DNA of 64,000 bases from Paenibacillus sp. CF384 (GCF_900106745.1 NZ_FNNV01000007.1:1-64000); one strand, 5' to 3'; shown: positions 34,701 through 44,072, numbered from the stretch's first letter. Numbers and translations: made by a program. The notes: generated by a model not told the origin, from the sequence alone.

Positions 34701-37700
34701 TCATCGGCTTGTCCTTTTTCGTAACCGGATCGATTAGATCGTCGCGCGTGACGCCAAACTTCACATCGCCGTTTGCTTCAACCAAGAACTCGTAATCGGC
34801 TACCGAAATCTGATCCTGGTAATAGAACAGACGGTTAGCGGATTGCGTGATGCCAATCGGTGCCAGCTTCGCCGTCCCTTCGTCGAACAGGTTGGCATGA
34901 ATCCAAATTGCACTATGGCTGGTGCCCTGCAATTCTTCTGTCGTAAACATAGAATCGTCAACCTCATACACGCCTGGTGCATAATCATTGAACGTGAGTA
35001 CAGGACGCTTATTATCGATAATAAACATGGTATCTTTCGTAAAGCTGCGTCCCTCCGCGTCCTTCGTAATCATTCGCAGCGTGTATTCGCCTTCCTTAAT
35101 AATCTCGGCCTGCGACGAAAGTTGGTTATCAGCGGGGTCCCCAATATACGGATACATAATTGGTTCTACTTGATTCCATGTTAATTCATCGACCGGGATT
35201 TCTGATGCATCGAAGGACGTTACAGCAAAGAAATTGCCGATCGGATACCCATCCTTGTCCAAAATAGAAGTTTCGAGCGTTTTCATCGGGCTGTTCAGTT
35301 GGAGTGCTATAAAGTTGGGTCTGCCTTGATTTTCATTTATAACCGACGGAAATTCCGTCATGAATGCCGGATTGGTCAGATACATAGAGTCAATGCCCGG
35401 TTCTACGACACGAATCGCAAATGGAACCTGATACTTCTCATCCGCATTCTCTGCGTTGGTAAAGTGAACATAACCTTCGTATCTGCCGTTTGCCGCAGTC
35501 AACGGAACGACAACCGTCACCGGCAGCGTTACGGACTCCCCGGCAGGAACCATGACGGATTCCGAGCCGCCTACATTTATCGTTACATCATTGTCGACCG
35601 CGTTCACGCTGCCGCCTGCAAAAAACTCCGCAGCTATTGTAAAGGTTTTATCGGCTGCACTTGTATTCGTAATGGTCATGCTTCTGCTTTCGCCAATGTC
35701 GCTAAACTTCGCGTGGTTGCCGTAGGAAATCGAACCCGTAGGGTTATCAATCATAAGCGAATTTCCATCTTGGTCCAGCGTCTGAACTCTGTTCAGTACC
35801 TGAATGGAGACGTCTGCATTCACGGCTTCCGTCACATCGACTTCACCTGCGCCTACTTGATATACAGAGTAGTCGCCGTTCAGGTCGTCTGCCGTATTCA
35901 TCAGCGCTGCTCGAACATCGAACGGCGTATAATCCGGATGCTGCTGCAAGATCAGAGCAATAATACCCGCTACATGCGGCGTTGCCATCGACGTACCGGA
36001 GATTCGTGCGTAAGCATGCGAGTAGTCAATGCCTTCTTCCTTGCTGTGAATATACTCCGGGTAAGTGGAATAGACATTCACGCCTGGTCCAACAACATCC
36101 GGTTTGATGTCATAGCTGCCGTTAACCGGGCCCACTCCGCTGAAACCAGCTAGATGGCCGCCTTCCGTAACAGTGCTTCCCATGGAGCTGAACGACACTT
36201 TCGGAGCTGCCATTCCTTTCAAGGCCTCACCATTTGCTTGCGAGGTTCCGAAAGTTGGGATTAAGGCCGAACCATCGCCTACAAACGGAATATCGCCATC
36301 CACGTTATTCGACATAATCGCGGCAATAGCGCCTGCTTTCGCCGCATTCTCAACTTTGATTTGTAAGGAAAGCGTTCCGCGCTGAATGAAAGCGACTTTA
36401 CCCGTAAGGTCCTTGCCTTCGAAGTCAGCCGTATCCGCTAATCCTACATCAACGATCTCGAAAGGTTGTTCGGTGTTCAACAAACCTTCCATAGAGGAAT
36501 AGTTGTATGCAATGACATGCATCTCATCCAGCGAAATCGAACCCGAAGCATCCGACACGCTGCCCGTCATGGTCTTCAGCGCAATCGCAAAATCGCTTGC
36601 ACCAACAGTGATGCCAAGCGGCGACGTGCCTGGCGAGGTTACCGTTTTCTCATCCGGTCCCGCATTCCCTGCCGCTACCGCGCATACTACGCCAAGCAGC
36701 GTAGCGTTATTGATCGAGACGGCCTCAGCCATGAGCGGGTCATTAACCATAACCCCAAGAGAAAGATTGATGACATCCATGCCATCCTGAACGGCTTTAT
36801 CAATCCCCGCCATAATCTGACTCTCCGTGCCGCTGCCGTAAGGGCCCAATACGCGGTATACGTACAAGTCCGCTTCAGGCGCTACACCCAGCGTCGGAGC
36901 GTCGGTTGCGGTGTTCTCGGCGCGTCCGACGATCGTTCCCGATACGTGCGTGCCGTGAGACGTATAGTAGGTTCCGCCTCCCTGATCCTCCGTTTCGCCG
37001 GATGCTTGCCAATCCTTGTACGTGGTTTCCATCGGGTCCGCATCGTTATCGATGGCGTCCCAGCCTTTGACGGAAGACGGATCAATCGTCTTCGGATCCA
37101 CGCCTTCTTGCGCACGATAGCCTTTGTAGGCGTGCGTCAAATCAGGATGGTTGTAGTCGATCCCCGTGTCAAGTACGCCAACTTTGATCCCTTGGCCTTT
37201 AATGCCCTGCGCATGCAAGTCATTAATGCCATCCAGCGGAATCGAGTTATCCGTGGACGGCGCATCGGATTGCTGAGCGGCTTCTGCACCAGTTAGCAGC
37301 TCCATCTCTTTCGGATCCAGCTGTACGACATTGTCCTTATAAATCGTTTTAACGACGCCTGAACGAAGCAGGCTTTCGATATCCTTGCCAGGTAAAGTCA
37401 TGGCCACGCCGTTAAACGCATGGTGATATTCTCTGGTGATTGCTACTTCTTCAGCTTCAAAGGTAGTCGGGCCTTGCTCGGCCGCTTTCTTCTCTACCAG
37501 CTGTTGTACATAGCTTTTGAACGTCGCATGGTCGTCTTCAGCCTCTTCTAACGCTTCGTTAGGAGAAATGTTCACGCCTTTAGACGATTGTTTGAGTATT
37601 TCAACCTGCGCTGGCGCTTGCTTAAACTCGATAATAACCGGCACAGAAGCCGAGCTCTTGAGGTCAAGTTCAGGCGAAATGACAGGACGCTTGAAATCCA

Positions 37701-37863
37701 GCTGTTTCAATGCGCTCTTTTGCGCCGGCGAGAGATTGAAGTTGGAAGGACTGACGTCCTTGAGCGAATTCGCTGCAAACACATTATAGGGAAGGGCAAG
37801 CGATACTAGCATACTGCCGACGATAACTTTCGAAACGAGCTTGTTTCTGCTGCTTTTATGCAT
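31720..37863 (-). CDS. Giant cell-surface S8 (subtilisin/Vpr-like) protease with cohesin-like, dockerin, Fn3 and SLH domains
   Basis: A 2047-residue secreted protease. A signal peptide (residues 1-30) precedes an inhibitor-type propeptide. The catalytic triad is Asp near 232 (VLDTGIDYNHPDL), His near 303 (SHGTHVSGT) and Ser near 624 (SGTSMATPHVAG), with a protease-associated domain inserted about 455-545, as in Vpr. Next come Fn3/CARDB-like regions, a cohesin-like segment (LGDEITMTLNLNNVEDL, about 1090-1225), a carboxypeptidase-regulatory-like segment, and a dockerin pair (DVNGDHMIDILDA and DLNQDGLVDAKDL, about 1345-1400). Two Fn3-like repeats follow (about 1430-1620), and three SLH domains end the protein (about 1870-2045), anchoring it to the cell wall. 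Its role is extracellular protein digestion at the surface. It is monocistronic, with a strong terminator after it. Confidence 0.9.
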   Translation of the reverse strand: MHKSSRNKLVSKVIVGSMLVSLALPYNVFAANSLKDVSPSNFNLSPAQKSALKQLDFKRPVISPELDLKSSASVPVIIEFKQAPAQVEILKQSSKGVNISPNEALEEAEDDHATFKSYVQQLVEKKAAEQGPTTFEAEEVAITREYHHAFNGVAMTLPGKDIESLLRSGVVKTIYKDNVVQLDPKEMELLTGAEAAQQSDAPSTDNSIPLDGINDLHAQGIKGQGIKVGVLDTGIDYNHPDLTHAYKGYRAQEGVDPKTIDPSSVKGWDAIDNDADPMETTYKDWQASGETEDQGGGTYYTSHGTHVSGTIVGRAENTATDAPTLGVAPEADLYVYRVLGPYGSGTESQIMAGIDKAVQDGMDVINLSLGVMVNDPLMAEAVSINNATLLGVVCAVAAGNAGPDEKTVTSPGTSPLGITVGASDFAIALKTMTGSVSDASGSISLDEMHVIAYNYSSMEGLLNTEQPFEIVDVGLADTADFEGKDLTGKVAFIQRGTLSLQIKVENAAKAGAIAAIMSNNVDGDIPFVGDGSALIPTFGTSQANGEALKGMAAPKVSFSSMGSTVTEGGHLAGFSGVGPVNGSYDIKPDVVGPGVNVYSTYPEYIHSKEEGIDYSHAYARISGTSMATPHVAGIIALILQQHPDYTPFDVRAALMNTADDLNGDYSVYQVGAGEVDVTEAVNADVSIQVLNRVQTLDQDGNSLMIDNPTGSISYGNHAKFSDIGESRSMTITNTSAADKTFTIAAEFFAGGSVNAVDNDVTINVGGSESVMVPAGESVTLPVTVVVPLTAANGRYEGYVHFTNAENADEKYQVPFAIRVVEPGIDSMYLTNPAFMTEFPSVINENQGRPNFIALQLNSPMKTLETSILDKDGYPIGNFFAVTSFDASEIPVDELTWNQVEPIMYPYIGDPADNQLSSQAEIIKEGEYTLRMITKDAEGRSFTKDTMFIIDNKRPVLTFNDYAPGVYEVDDSMFTTEELQGTSHSAIWIHANLFDEGTAKLAPIGITQSANRLFYYQDQISVADYEFLVEANGDVKFGVTRDDLIDPVTKKDKPMTLTLFPIDLATNGYLIADFQHYGFIKAGSPYVVPDYDRDRVALGDEITMTLNLNNVEDLIAGKYDVSYYKFFEFVDVKVNDAFKARADDAGVTVKLDEPILKGDPEWTSKDLVTVGASLKGQTEGFDGDMPFLNVTFKMVDDKNFTGLDKMNIEQNIEQFYYKKAGEEADTEIPVFNQINSYKVFPKHSIVEGDIYPEAFMTFSGDYGDLNRPKDYSIIGARISANVDGKSYKGTIATNGRFTFDNLPLSENEIEFTTVIPGHLTSHASVKIGKKMFDEPVGMNAVINNALNLAGDVNGDHMIDILDAQLVAAQAYKRSDTNFPAEDLNQDGLVDAKDLALIDKNFMEVDSEATGSPQETVDGKGVQDFIDELAATTPISDLTNKAFAQYEAEFEWSAVTGASAISIDQSSNDGVTWKAAKTTEPLTLNATSAKITGLQAGKAHKFRIVVTGGPNAGISNIVDVTTEAGPLIDFMSTAVTETEADFRWSPASEATELVIEQSTDNGESWTKSDTTEWIAPDVATAKVTGLTAGTAYQFRLVVTGGTNEGASNIVKVTTPAQYVPGGPGVPIPPDNTVTEGDNGIVLTPGAGEIKSGTTPDGKTVVTVTPNADTLAKAFETLKGDDAKKQTIVIRVDQAADNVGLDLPASVLADAAASNPNAVITVETDNGSFNLPISTVDYKGLTKSLGSELSEMTVTISMTAPTTEQEQQIADSAKANNLNVVGVVNFTVTATAGGKSEEITNFGSTYVTRTIVVEGQGEGKQFMAVLIDPVTGEMSFIPATVKNNNGTVEAVIYAPHASFYGIVEVSPKTFADVTAHWAKKEIELLASALLVKGTSASTFSPSSTVSRAEFAAMLARALGLEMADTATAFADVPADKWYASAVHAIVEAGIVSGRSKDSFAPNATITREEMAVMLAGALKLAGKSSSVSKQLSFTDKGSIAGWAQAAVTQATDAGILQGNNKGAFAPKANATRAEAAVVLKRWLQFVGFMN

Positions 37864-37964
37864 GCCGACTCTCCTTCAAGTAGAAAAAATAATAGAACCA
37901 GAACGACTCTATTATGTAAATCTACTTGCAATCCCACCAAGCCACAATGGGGGGAATTTCGGCA

Positions 37965-38000
37965 TAAAAAAAGCCCATCCTTAGACGGGACGGGGCTTCT
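37965..38000 (-). terminator. Terminator of the amino acid ABC importer operon
   Basis: On the minus strand AAGCCCCGTCC pairs with GGATGGGCTT, followed by TTTTTTT. It lies 38 bp after the ATPase gene stop. Confidence 0.85.
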
Positions 38001-38037
38001 AATTGTAATTTTATTTCCATCTCTTCCAGTTTGACTG

Positions 38038-38784
38038 TTATTTCTCCAGCAAAATCGATAAAAACTGCTTGGTTCGCTCCTGCCGAGGGCTTCCAAATAT
38101 TTGCTCAGGTGGGCCCTCTTCGACGATTACGCCCTCGTCGATCATGATAATGCGGTCAGCTACTTCACGGGCAAATTTCATCTCATGGGTCACGATCATC
38201 ATCGTGCGTCCTTCTTTGGCAAGCTCGCGGATGACTTTCAGTACCTCCTGCACCAATTCCGGATCAAGCGCCGAGGTCGGTTCGTCGAAGAGCAGCAGCT
38301 TGGGATCGATGGACATGGCACGCGCAATGCCGATCCGCTGCTGCTGACCGCCGGATAGCTGATGCGGGTAAGCATCCGCTTTATCCGCGAGTCCAACCTT
38401 GTCGAGCAGCTCCGCAGCCCTTGCTCTGGCCTCCGATTTCGTTCGGCGCAGCGCCGTAATCTGCCCCTCCATGACGTTCTGAATCGCCGTCAAATGAGGA
38501 AACAGATGGTACGCCTGAAAGACCATCCCTGTCTGCCGCCGCAGCGATAATACGTCAGCAATCCTTGGCTTCACGCCTGGTTGAAAGGTAATGCTCGCAT
38601 TGCCGATCGCAACCGAGCCCGATGTCGGCACCTCCAGCACATTCAGGCAGCGCAGCAGCGTTGATTTTCCTGAGCCGGACGGGCCAATCACGACGAGCAC
38701 GCTGCCTTGCTCGAGGTGCATATCGATGCCTCGGAGCACAGGCGAAGAGCCGAACGATTTTGTTAGATTATGAACCTGAATCAT
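38038..38784 (-). CDS. Polar amino acid ABC importer, ATPase
   Basis: A 248-residue ATPase of the GlnQ/TcyN group that powers amino acid uptake. Walker [10 protein letters not shown] near 33, signature LSGGQQQR near 142 and Walker [17 protein letters not shown] near 160-175 are intact. The order binding protein, permease, ATPase on one strand with 16-20 bp gaps shows a three-gene operon. The substrate follows the binding protein, whose family points to cystine or another polar amino acid. Confidence 0.9.
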   Translation of the reverse strand: MIQVHNLTKSFGSSPVLRGIDMHLEQGSVLVVIGPSGSGKSTLLRCLNVLEVPTSGSVAIGNASITFQPGVKPRIADVLSLRRQTGMVFQAYHLFPHLTAIQNVMEGQITALRRTKSEARARAAELLDKVGLADKADAYPHQLSGGQQQRIGIARAMSIDPKLLLFDEPTSALDPELVQEVLKVIRELAKEGRTMMIVTHEMKFAREVADRIIMIDEGVIVEEGPPEQIFGSPRQERTKQFLSILLEK

Positions 38785-38803
38785 CGCGCCTTCTCATGCT
38801 CCT

Positions 38804-39484
38804 CTACCCGGTATCGTACCGTTCGTAATATCGTTCCAATCGGCGCTGAAGCACGGATAACACCGTGCATATCAACAAATAGATCAGCGCCACTTCGCAA
38901 TAAATAAGCAGCGGTTCATAGACGGTTGCTGTAATTTGCTGTCCTTTCTGAAACAGCTCCGTCAGCGTCAGCGTCGCTGCAAGCGACGTATCCTTTACCA
39001 AGCTGATAAACGAGTTCGACAGCGGTGGAACGGACACCCGCGCGGCCTGAGGCAGTATAATTCGGCGAAGCGCCGTCAGGCGCGTCTGTCCGAGCGAAAA
39101 GGCCGCTTCCCACTGCCCGCGCGGAATGGAGATGATCGCGGCACGTATAATCTCAGAGCCGTATGCGCCTACGCTGAGCGAGAATCCAATGACTGCCGAA
39201 GGGAACGGGTCAATTGTAATGCCGACACTCGGCAGCCCGTAGAAAATAATAAAGAGCTGCACAAGCAGCGGCGTTCCGCGAAAAATCCACACATAGAAGC
39301 GCGCCAACTGTGCCAGAGCGCGCATTTCAGACAGCCGTACAAGCGCGGTTACGACGGCTAGCAGCAGACCAAGTACAAACGAAATGATCGTTAACGGTAC
39401 TGTAAAAGCTAACCCCGCCTTCAGCAAGGGCATGAAAGAATCGAGAAAGATGTGCAGCAGCCGCTCTGTGCGATCGCTCATCAT
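38804..39484 (-). CDS. Polar amino acid ABC importer, permease
   Basis: A 226-residue HisM/TcyL-type permease with about five membrane helices. The conserved EAA-like loop is QWEAAFSLGQTRLTALRRIILPQA near residues 123-147 and would contact the ATPase. A single permease gene implies a homodimer. The gene lies between the binding protein and ATPase genes. Confidence 0.9.
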   Translation of the reverse strand: MMSDRTERLLHIFLDSFMPLLKAGLAFTVPLTIISFVLGLLLAVVTALVRLSEMRALAQLARFYVWIFRGTPLLVQLFIIFYGLPSVGITIDPFPSAVIGFSLSVGAYGSEIIRAAIISIPRGQWEAAFSLGQTRLTALRRIILPQAARVSVPPLSNSFISLVKDTSLAATLTLTELFQKGQQITATVYEPLLIYCEVALIYLLICTVLSVLQRRLERYYERYDTG

Positions 39485-39500
39485 GAATCAACCGCCTTCT

Positions 39501-40319
39501 TTACTGCGATACATCCTCGCCGAAATAGGTTTTGGAAATCGTCAAATAGGTGCCGTCCGCTTTCATGTCCGCAAGTGCTTTATTGATCGCGGTGACCAGC
39601 TCCGCATTGCCTTTGTGGAGCAGCAAGCCGCTTTGGGAGGAGCTATCCGTCTCGTCGACTACCTTGATCGGAACATCCGGACGCTGCTTCTTCAAATCCA
39701 GGAAGCTCAGCTTATCGTTGATGGTTGCATCAATTCGGCCGGAGGTAAGTAGATCAATCGCTTGGTTAAAGCCGTCGATCTGCACAATTTCCGCACCGTT
39801 TGCTTTGGCTATGTCACCTAGATCGCTCGTCAGCGACTGCCCTGACTTCTTGCCTTTGAGATCAGCCAGCTTCTTGATGTCGTTGTTGCTCTCCTTCACG
39901 ATGAGGACAGCCTTTGACACAATATAGGGGTCAGAGAAATCATACTTCTCCTTCCGATCGTCCCGAATGGTTACTTCGTTCGCCACCATATCGAAGCGCT
40001 TCGCATCAAGACCGGCCAGCATGCCATCCCACTTCGTTTCAATGAATTTCGCTTTAACGCCAAGCCGCTTGGCGACTTCTTCCGCAATCTGCACATCAAA
40101 GCCCGTAAGCTTTCCGTCTTTATCGTGAAAGGTGAACGGAGCATAAGTGCCTTCTGTACCAACGGTAATTTCCCCGTTCGCCTTAATCGTTTCCAGCAAA
40201 TTGGTACCCGGCGCGTCGGCATGATTGTTTGATTCTTGCTTGCCGCATGCGGGCATAGTAAAGGTCAGCAGCGCAGCAGCCGCAAGCGTCATATAGAAGC
40301 GGTTAGATCTAATTGTCAT
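39501..40319 (-). CDS. Polar amino acid (probably cystine-type) solute-binding lipoprotein
   Basis: A 272-residue family 3 solute-binding protein. It has a signal peptide with lipobox TMPAC at residue 25 and is anchored in the membrane. The fold begins ITVGTEGTYAPFTFHDKDGK, and the segment EVAKRLGVKAKFIETKWDGML resembles TcyA/TcyK cystine-binding proteins. The conserved Arg in TIRDDRKEKYDFSDPY near 125 binds the substrate carboxylate. It is the first gene of the operon. GGGGGG lies about 11 bases before the ATG. The exact amino acid is inferred from resemblance. Confidence 0.85.
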   Translation of the reverse strand: MTIRSNRFYMTLAAAALLTFTMPACGKQESNNHADAPGTNLLETIKANGEITVGTEGTYAPFTFHDKDGKLTGFDVQIAEEVAKRLGVKAKFIETKWDGMLAGLDAKRFDMVANEVTIRDDRKEKYDFSDPYIVSKAVLIVKESNNDIKKLADLKGKKSGQSLTSDLGDIAKANGAEIVQIDGFNQAIDLLTSGRIDATINDKLSFLDLKKQRPDVPIKVVDETDSSSQSGLLLHKGNAELVTAINKALADMKADGTYLTISKTYFGEDVSQ

Positions 40320-40435
40320 CGTTTGTAATTCCCCCCATTGTTATTTGGGGATAGTATGCTGACTTCTTCCTTGGTTCATTCCTCCTCGAATAAGTCATAG
40401 GATTTCGCAATTCGCCGCAATGAAAGGGGCATTCG

Positions 40436-40463
40436 TTGACAGTCCGAAGGGCTGTACTATAAT
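40436..40463 (+). promoter_or_regulatory. SigA-type promoter of the Bcr/CflA efflux gene
   Basis: TTGACA at 40436-40441 and TATAAT at 40458-40463, both consensus, are separated by 16 bp. This is the clearest vegetative promoter in the window and predicts strong expression. Confidence 0.85.
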
Positions 40464-40505
40464 AAATAGAGCTGCTTACATAGCTAGCAGAAAGGAAGTC
40501 ACCTT

Positions 40506-41765
40506 ATGAATCCACTGACAGGCGAATCCGCCGTCATGCCGCGCTCGAGACGGCTTTGGACGGCGGCCGTGCTTGGCTCGCTGAGCGCATTCGGACCGCT
40601 GTCGCTCGATATGTATTTGCCCGCGCTGCCGAAGTTGGCAGATGATTTAAACACGAGCACCTCGCTCGCGCAGCTCAGCCTAACCGCCTGTTTAATCGGA
40701 CTTGCACTCGGGCAGCTGTTCGCTGGCCCAATCAGCGATGTGCGCGGCCGAAGACAGCCGCTGCTGATTGGCTTGCTGCTATACACGGTATCTTCGCTGC
40801 TATGCGCAATCGCGCCGTCGATCGGCACTTTTATCGTATTGCGATTCGTGCAGGGTCTAGCCGGTGCTGCCGGCATCGTCATCGCACGCGCGATCGTGCG
40901 CGATCTCTATACAGGGCCGGAGCTGACCAAGTTCTTCTCGCTGCTCATGCTGGTCAACGGCATTGCGCCGATAGCCGCCCCTATATTCGGCGGACAACTG
41001 CTTCATTTTACGACTTGGCAGGGCGTGTTCGTCGTGCTAGGCGCAATCGGTCTTATTATGTTCATCGCCGTACTACTTGGTCTTCCCGAAACACTCCCGA
41101 TCAACCGACGTGCAAAAGGCGGAATCCTAAATACCCTCTCGACATTCCGCGGGCTGCTGACGAACCGTTCGTTCATGGGCTACGCGCTGGCACAGGGCTT
41201 CGTCATGGCCGCGATGTTTGCTTATATCTCCGGCTCGCCGTTCGTCCTGCAGGACGTGTATGGCGTATCGCCGCAGATATTCAGTCTCTGCTTCGCGATT
41301 AACGGGCTCGGCATTATCGTGGCAAGCCAAATCGCCGGCCGGCTGGCGGGCCGAGTGGACGAGGTGAAACTCCTCGTCACCGGGCTTTGTTTGGCTGCAC
41401 TCGGCGGCATCGTACTGCTGATCATGCTGCTTATCCATGCGCCGCTGCTGCTCGTCCTGCTGCCGCTCTTCTTCGTTGTCGCAAGCGTTGGAATTGTGAC
41501 CACAATGGGCTTCTCGCTCGCGATGCGCAGTCAAGGCCATGCTGCCGGCAGTGCTTCCGCGCTGCAAGGACTCCTATCATTCCTGTTCGGCTCCATCGTT
41601 GCACCGTTTGTCGGCATTGCCGGGAGCCATACGGCCATTCCGATGGGGATCATCATAGCCGCGCTCGATATTCTGGCGCTGCTGATCTTCTTCATGCTAG
41701 TCGGCGGCAAATCAGCCCTAGCAGATACCACAACAAAAACCCCTTCATCCGGGCAGCAGCGCTAA
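40506..41765 (+). CDS. Bcr/CflA-family MFS drug efflux transporter
   Basis: A 419-residue major facilitator with 12 predicted helices. The family start SAFGPLSLDMYLPALPKLA and the loop motif GPISDVRGRRQPLLIGL near residues 78-94 identify the Bcr/CflA group, which exports bicyclomycin, chloramphenicol-like drugs, sulfonamides or cysteine. AAAGGAAG lies before the ATG at 40506. A consensus promoter lies 43 bp upstream. The last codons form one arm of the terminator hairpin. Confidence 0.9.
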   Translation: MNPLTGESAVMPRSRRLWTAAVLGSLSAFGPLSLDMYLPALPKLADDLNTSTSLAQLSLTACLIGLALGQLFAGPISDVRGRRQPLLIGLLLYTVSSLLCAIAPSIGTFIVLRFVQGLAGAAGIVIARAIVRDLYTGPELTKFFSLLMLVNGIAPIAAPIFGGQLLHFTTWQGVFVVLGAIGLIMFIAVLLGLPETLPINRRAKGGILNTLSTFRGLLTNRSFMGYALAQGFVMAAMFAYISGSPFVLQDVYGVSPQIFSLCFAINGLGIIVASQIAGRLAGRVDEVKLLVTGLCLAALGGIVLLIMLLIHAPLLLVLLPLFFVVASVGIVTTMGFSLAMRSQGHAAGSASALQGLLSFLFGSIVAPFVGIAGSHTAIPMGIIIAALDILALLIFFMLVGGKSALADTTTKTPSSGQQR

Positions 41766-41798
41766 CATGCGCTGCGTCCCCCGGTGAAGTGGTTTTTC
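41735..41798. terminator. Bidirectional terminator overlapping the end of the efflux gene
   Basis: AAAACCCCTTCATCCGGG and GCAGCGC pair with GCGCTGC, CCCCGG, TGAAGTGGTTTTT in a long interrupted stem that includes the gene's stop codon at 41763-41765. It serves the convergent gene at 41819 too. Confidence 0.8.
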
Positions 41799-41818
41799 TA
41801 TACCATCCTATTCGCTGC

Positions 41819-42946
41819 TCAGCCAAACACGCGCTTGATCGCTTCCAGATAAGCCATTCCGTTCTTCGTATCCGGCTCCAAGTAGCTGCCTTCCGTCCAC
41901 TCGTTCCATGCATTAACTGTAAATGCCGGGAAGCCATTCAGCTCTTGGGAGAGGAACTGCTTCATCCTCACCAGCGACAGCTCAAACTGCGCCGGCGTGT
42001 TGCCGGACAGCATCCCCATATAAGGATAGCCTAGATTCTCATACCCATCCGACTGCACCGTTCGTGGCGAAGAGTCCCAGCCCATCGTCACGTTCGGCAA
42101 ATAAGGCAGGCCGTACATCGCGGAGAACTTCGACCAATCCTCCGTCGATTTCGCACTGATCTCAGCATACGGCGTCTCCGGAAACGTCGGCAGCTCTTGA
42201 TGGTGAATCCATACATACGAAGAGATACTGTCGACCCCCAGCGCAGCCAGCAGCTCGGTGCCGTTCGTAATCTTCTGCTCACCCGGGAGAATCTGCACGC
42301 CCCATACGACCGCATTCACATGCAGCTCGCCGAGCCCTGCCGCGCGAACCCGAGCACGGAAATCATCAAGCGCTTCTCTCGTCGCTTCGATGCTGCCAAG
42401 CCCTTTCACCAAGCTCATCAGCTCGTACACCGAGAAATACAGCTTTCCGTCCACACGCCAATAGTTCGGCCTTGTGAAGTACGTCCGGATCATGTGATCG
42501 GTTGCCTGCGTAAAGGCTTCGCGGCTGACTGTGCCCTGTGCCAAAATATTATAAGGCGTGCTTCGCTGAGCCGGATGGATATCCATCCAATCATGGTTCG
42601 CCCACATCAAGGCAAATTTCAATCGGCTGTTGTTGTCCGCGCCTAGAAAACCTTCCTCCAGCGCGCGATCCAAATACGGCCCATCCTCGTACCAGTACCA
42701 ATCAAATATAAATGTGTCCACGCCGTGGTCGGCAGCAGCGTCGATTTTGCGCGACATGACAGCCGGGTCTGCCTCATCCTCATAGCCCCACAGCGGCACT
42801 TTCGGCTGGTCGTGTCCTGCAAAACGCGGCTCGGCGCGCTTCGTCAGCTCCCACTCCGTCCACCCTTTGCCATGCCAGGCTTCATTGCGCTTATCCACGT
42901 GATAGTTCGGAAAATAATAGACGGCTACTTCAACTGGTTTGCTCAT
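41819..42946 (-). CDS. WbsX/GH99-like glycan-acting protein
   Basis: A 375-residue protein starting VAVYYFPNYHVDKRNEAWHGKGWTEW (shown as its characteristic residues 5-30), the pattern of the WbsX family, which is related to GH99 endo-mannosidase-type TIM barrels. Other conserved points are FIFDWYWYEDGPYL near 80-93, MWANHDW near 115 and FTVNAWNEWTEG near 345. Two acidic residues in the NEWTEG segment are probably catalytic. The ATG at 42946 is chosen for GGAGG 12 bases upstream; upstream sequence in this frame has no family similarity. It is followed by nothing co-directional and preceded by an AraC regulator that may control it. Confidence 0.78.
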   Translation of the reverse strand: MSKPVEVAVYYFPNYHVDKRNEAWHGKGWTEWELTKRAEPRFAGHDQPKVPLWGYEDEADPAVMSRKIDAAADHGVDTFIFDWYWYEDGPYLDRALEEGFLGADNNSRLKFALMWANHDWMDIHPAQRSTPYNILAQGTVSREAFTQATDHMIRTYFTRPNYWRVDGKLYFSVYELMSLVKGLGSIEATREALDDFRARVRAAGLGELHVNAVVWGVQILPGEQKITNGTELLAALGVDSISSYVWIHHQELPTFPETPYAEISAKSTEDWSKFSAMYGLPYLPNVTMGWDSSPRTVQSDGYENLGYPYMGMLSGNTPAQFELSLVRMKQFLSQELNGFPAFTVNAWNEWTEGSYLEPDTKNGMAYLEAIKRVFG

Positions 42947-43090
42947 CGTATCGATCGGCCTCCAAACGAATAAAGGATCATCTGCTAGGTCCATCCTACC
43001 CCAGCCGCGATGATCCTGTATTTGGAGCGCAGGCGTTAGTTTTTGCACAAAAAGCGAAGAAGTGGATGGGCGGATAACCGCTAACCGCAT

Positions 43091-44011
43091 CTAAGGAGTT
43101 CCGCGCAGGGAATCGCCGTACGCCCGCGGCGGCATCCCTTCCAGCTTCTTGAAGAGGCGGCTAAAATAATGCAGGTCCTCATAACCGCACAACGCCGCAA
43201 TTTCGCCGACGGATAATTCTCCCTGCCGCAGCAGCTCTTTGGCACGCTCCATCCGAAACCGCGCCAAGTAGCGCGTCCACGAGAGGCCGGTCGCTTGTTT
43301 GAACAGTGTCCGGGCATACTTCGCCGTCATGCCATAGCTGCGTACAATACTGTCGATATCGAGCTCCGTGCGATAGCCTTGGCGCATCAGTTCAATCATT
43401 TCCGCGATCATCGCCTTGTGAGGACTGTCCTGTTTGATGCCTTCGGAAGTGTGCGTATCTGCAAGCAGCAGCCCGATCACATCGAGCAGACAGGCACGCA
43501 TCCGCACTTGATAGCCGAATGGTTTGCGGGTGAACAGATCCAGCAGCTCCGCGAACCGTTCGCCGAATCGAGGAGCGTACGCTCCGGCATGGTGGACAGC
43601 CGGAAGCTCGAAATCGGTGAACTGCAGCGTCTGTCGCTCCAGCAGCTCCTCCTGCACCGGCACCTCGGGCAGATTCGCATAGTCCACTTTTACATATACT
43701 TCATCGGAGAAATCCTGCTCCCGGCCCAGATAGATCGGGTCAAAGTGGCAGGCATAATAAGCGAAGGAACCTCCTTCCGTCACTTTGCACGCATTAAGTA
43801 CAAGTGGCGGAATGATATGCAGATCGCCTGCTCGCAGCACATAGTCCACATCGCCGAGCGTGTAGCATGCACTGCCTCTTGTTACGTAAATAAACTCGTA
43901 GTCGTAAATCACTCTGCGCGGCACGCGGTAGTGCTCGTTACCTTCATTGTAGTGAACATACCGCACATAGGGGGCCAGCTGCAGCAGGCCAATCGGTATA
44001 GGTTGCGACAT
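43091..44011 (-). CDS. AraC-family transcriptional regulator
   Basis: A 306-residue regulator with an N-terminal cupin-like ligand domain (YVTRGSACYTLGDVDYVLRAGDL near 45-68) and a C-terminal double helix-turn-helix (LDIDSIVRSYGMTAKYARTLFKQATG, then VGEIAALCGYEDLHYFSRLFKK near 275). Such proteins often control sugar or glycan genes. The WbsX-type gene lies 144 bp downstream on the same strand and is the natural candidate target. Confidence 0.9.
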   Translation of the reverse strand: MSQPIPIGLLQLAPYVRYVHYNEGNEHYRVPRRVIYDYEFIYVTRGSACYTLGDVDYVLRAGDLHIIPPLVLNACKVTEGGSFAYYACHFDPIYLGREQDFSDEVYVKVDYANLPEVPVQEELLERQTLQFTDFELPAVHHAGAYAPRFGERFAELLDLFTRKPFGYQVRMRACLLDVIGLLLADTHTSEGIKQDSPHKAMIAEMIELMRQGYRTELDIDSIVRSYGMTAKYARTLFKQATGLSWTRYLARFRMERAKELLRQGELSVGEIAALCGYEDLHYFSRLFKKLEGMPPRAYGDSLRGTP

Positions 44012-44072
44012 GCAGCGATGCCTCCCGGTACAATAGGATGATTATAGTATAGGTGATTTATGGCAGTAGTCG

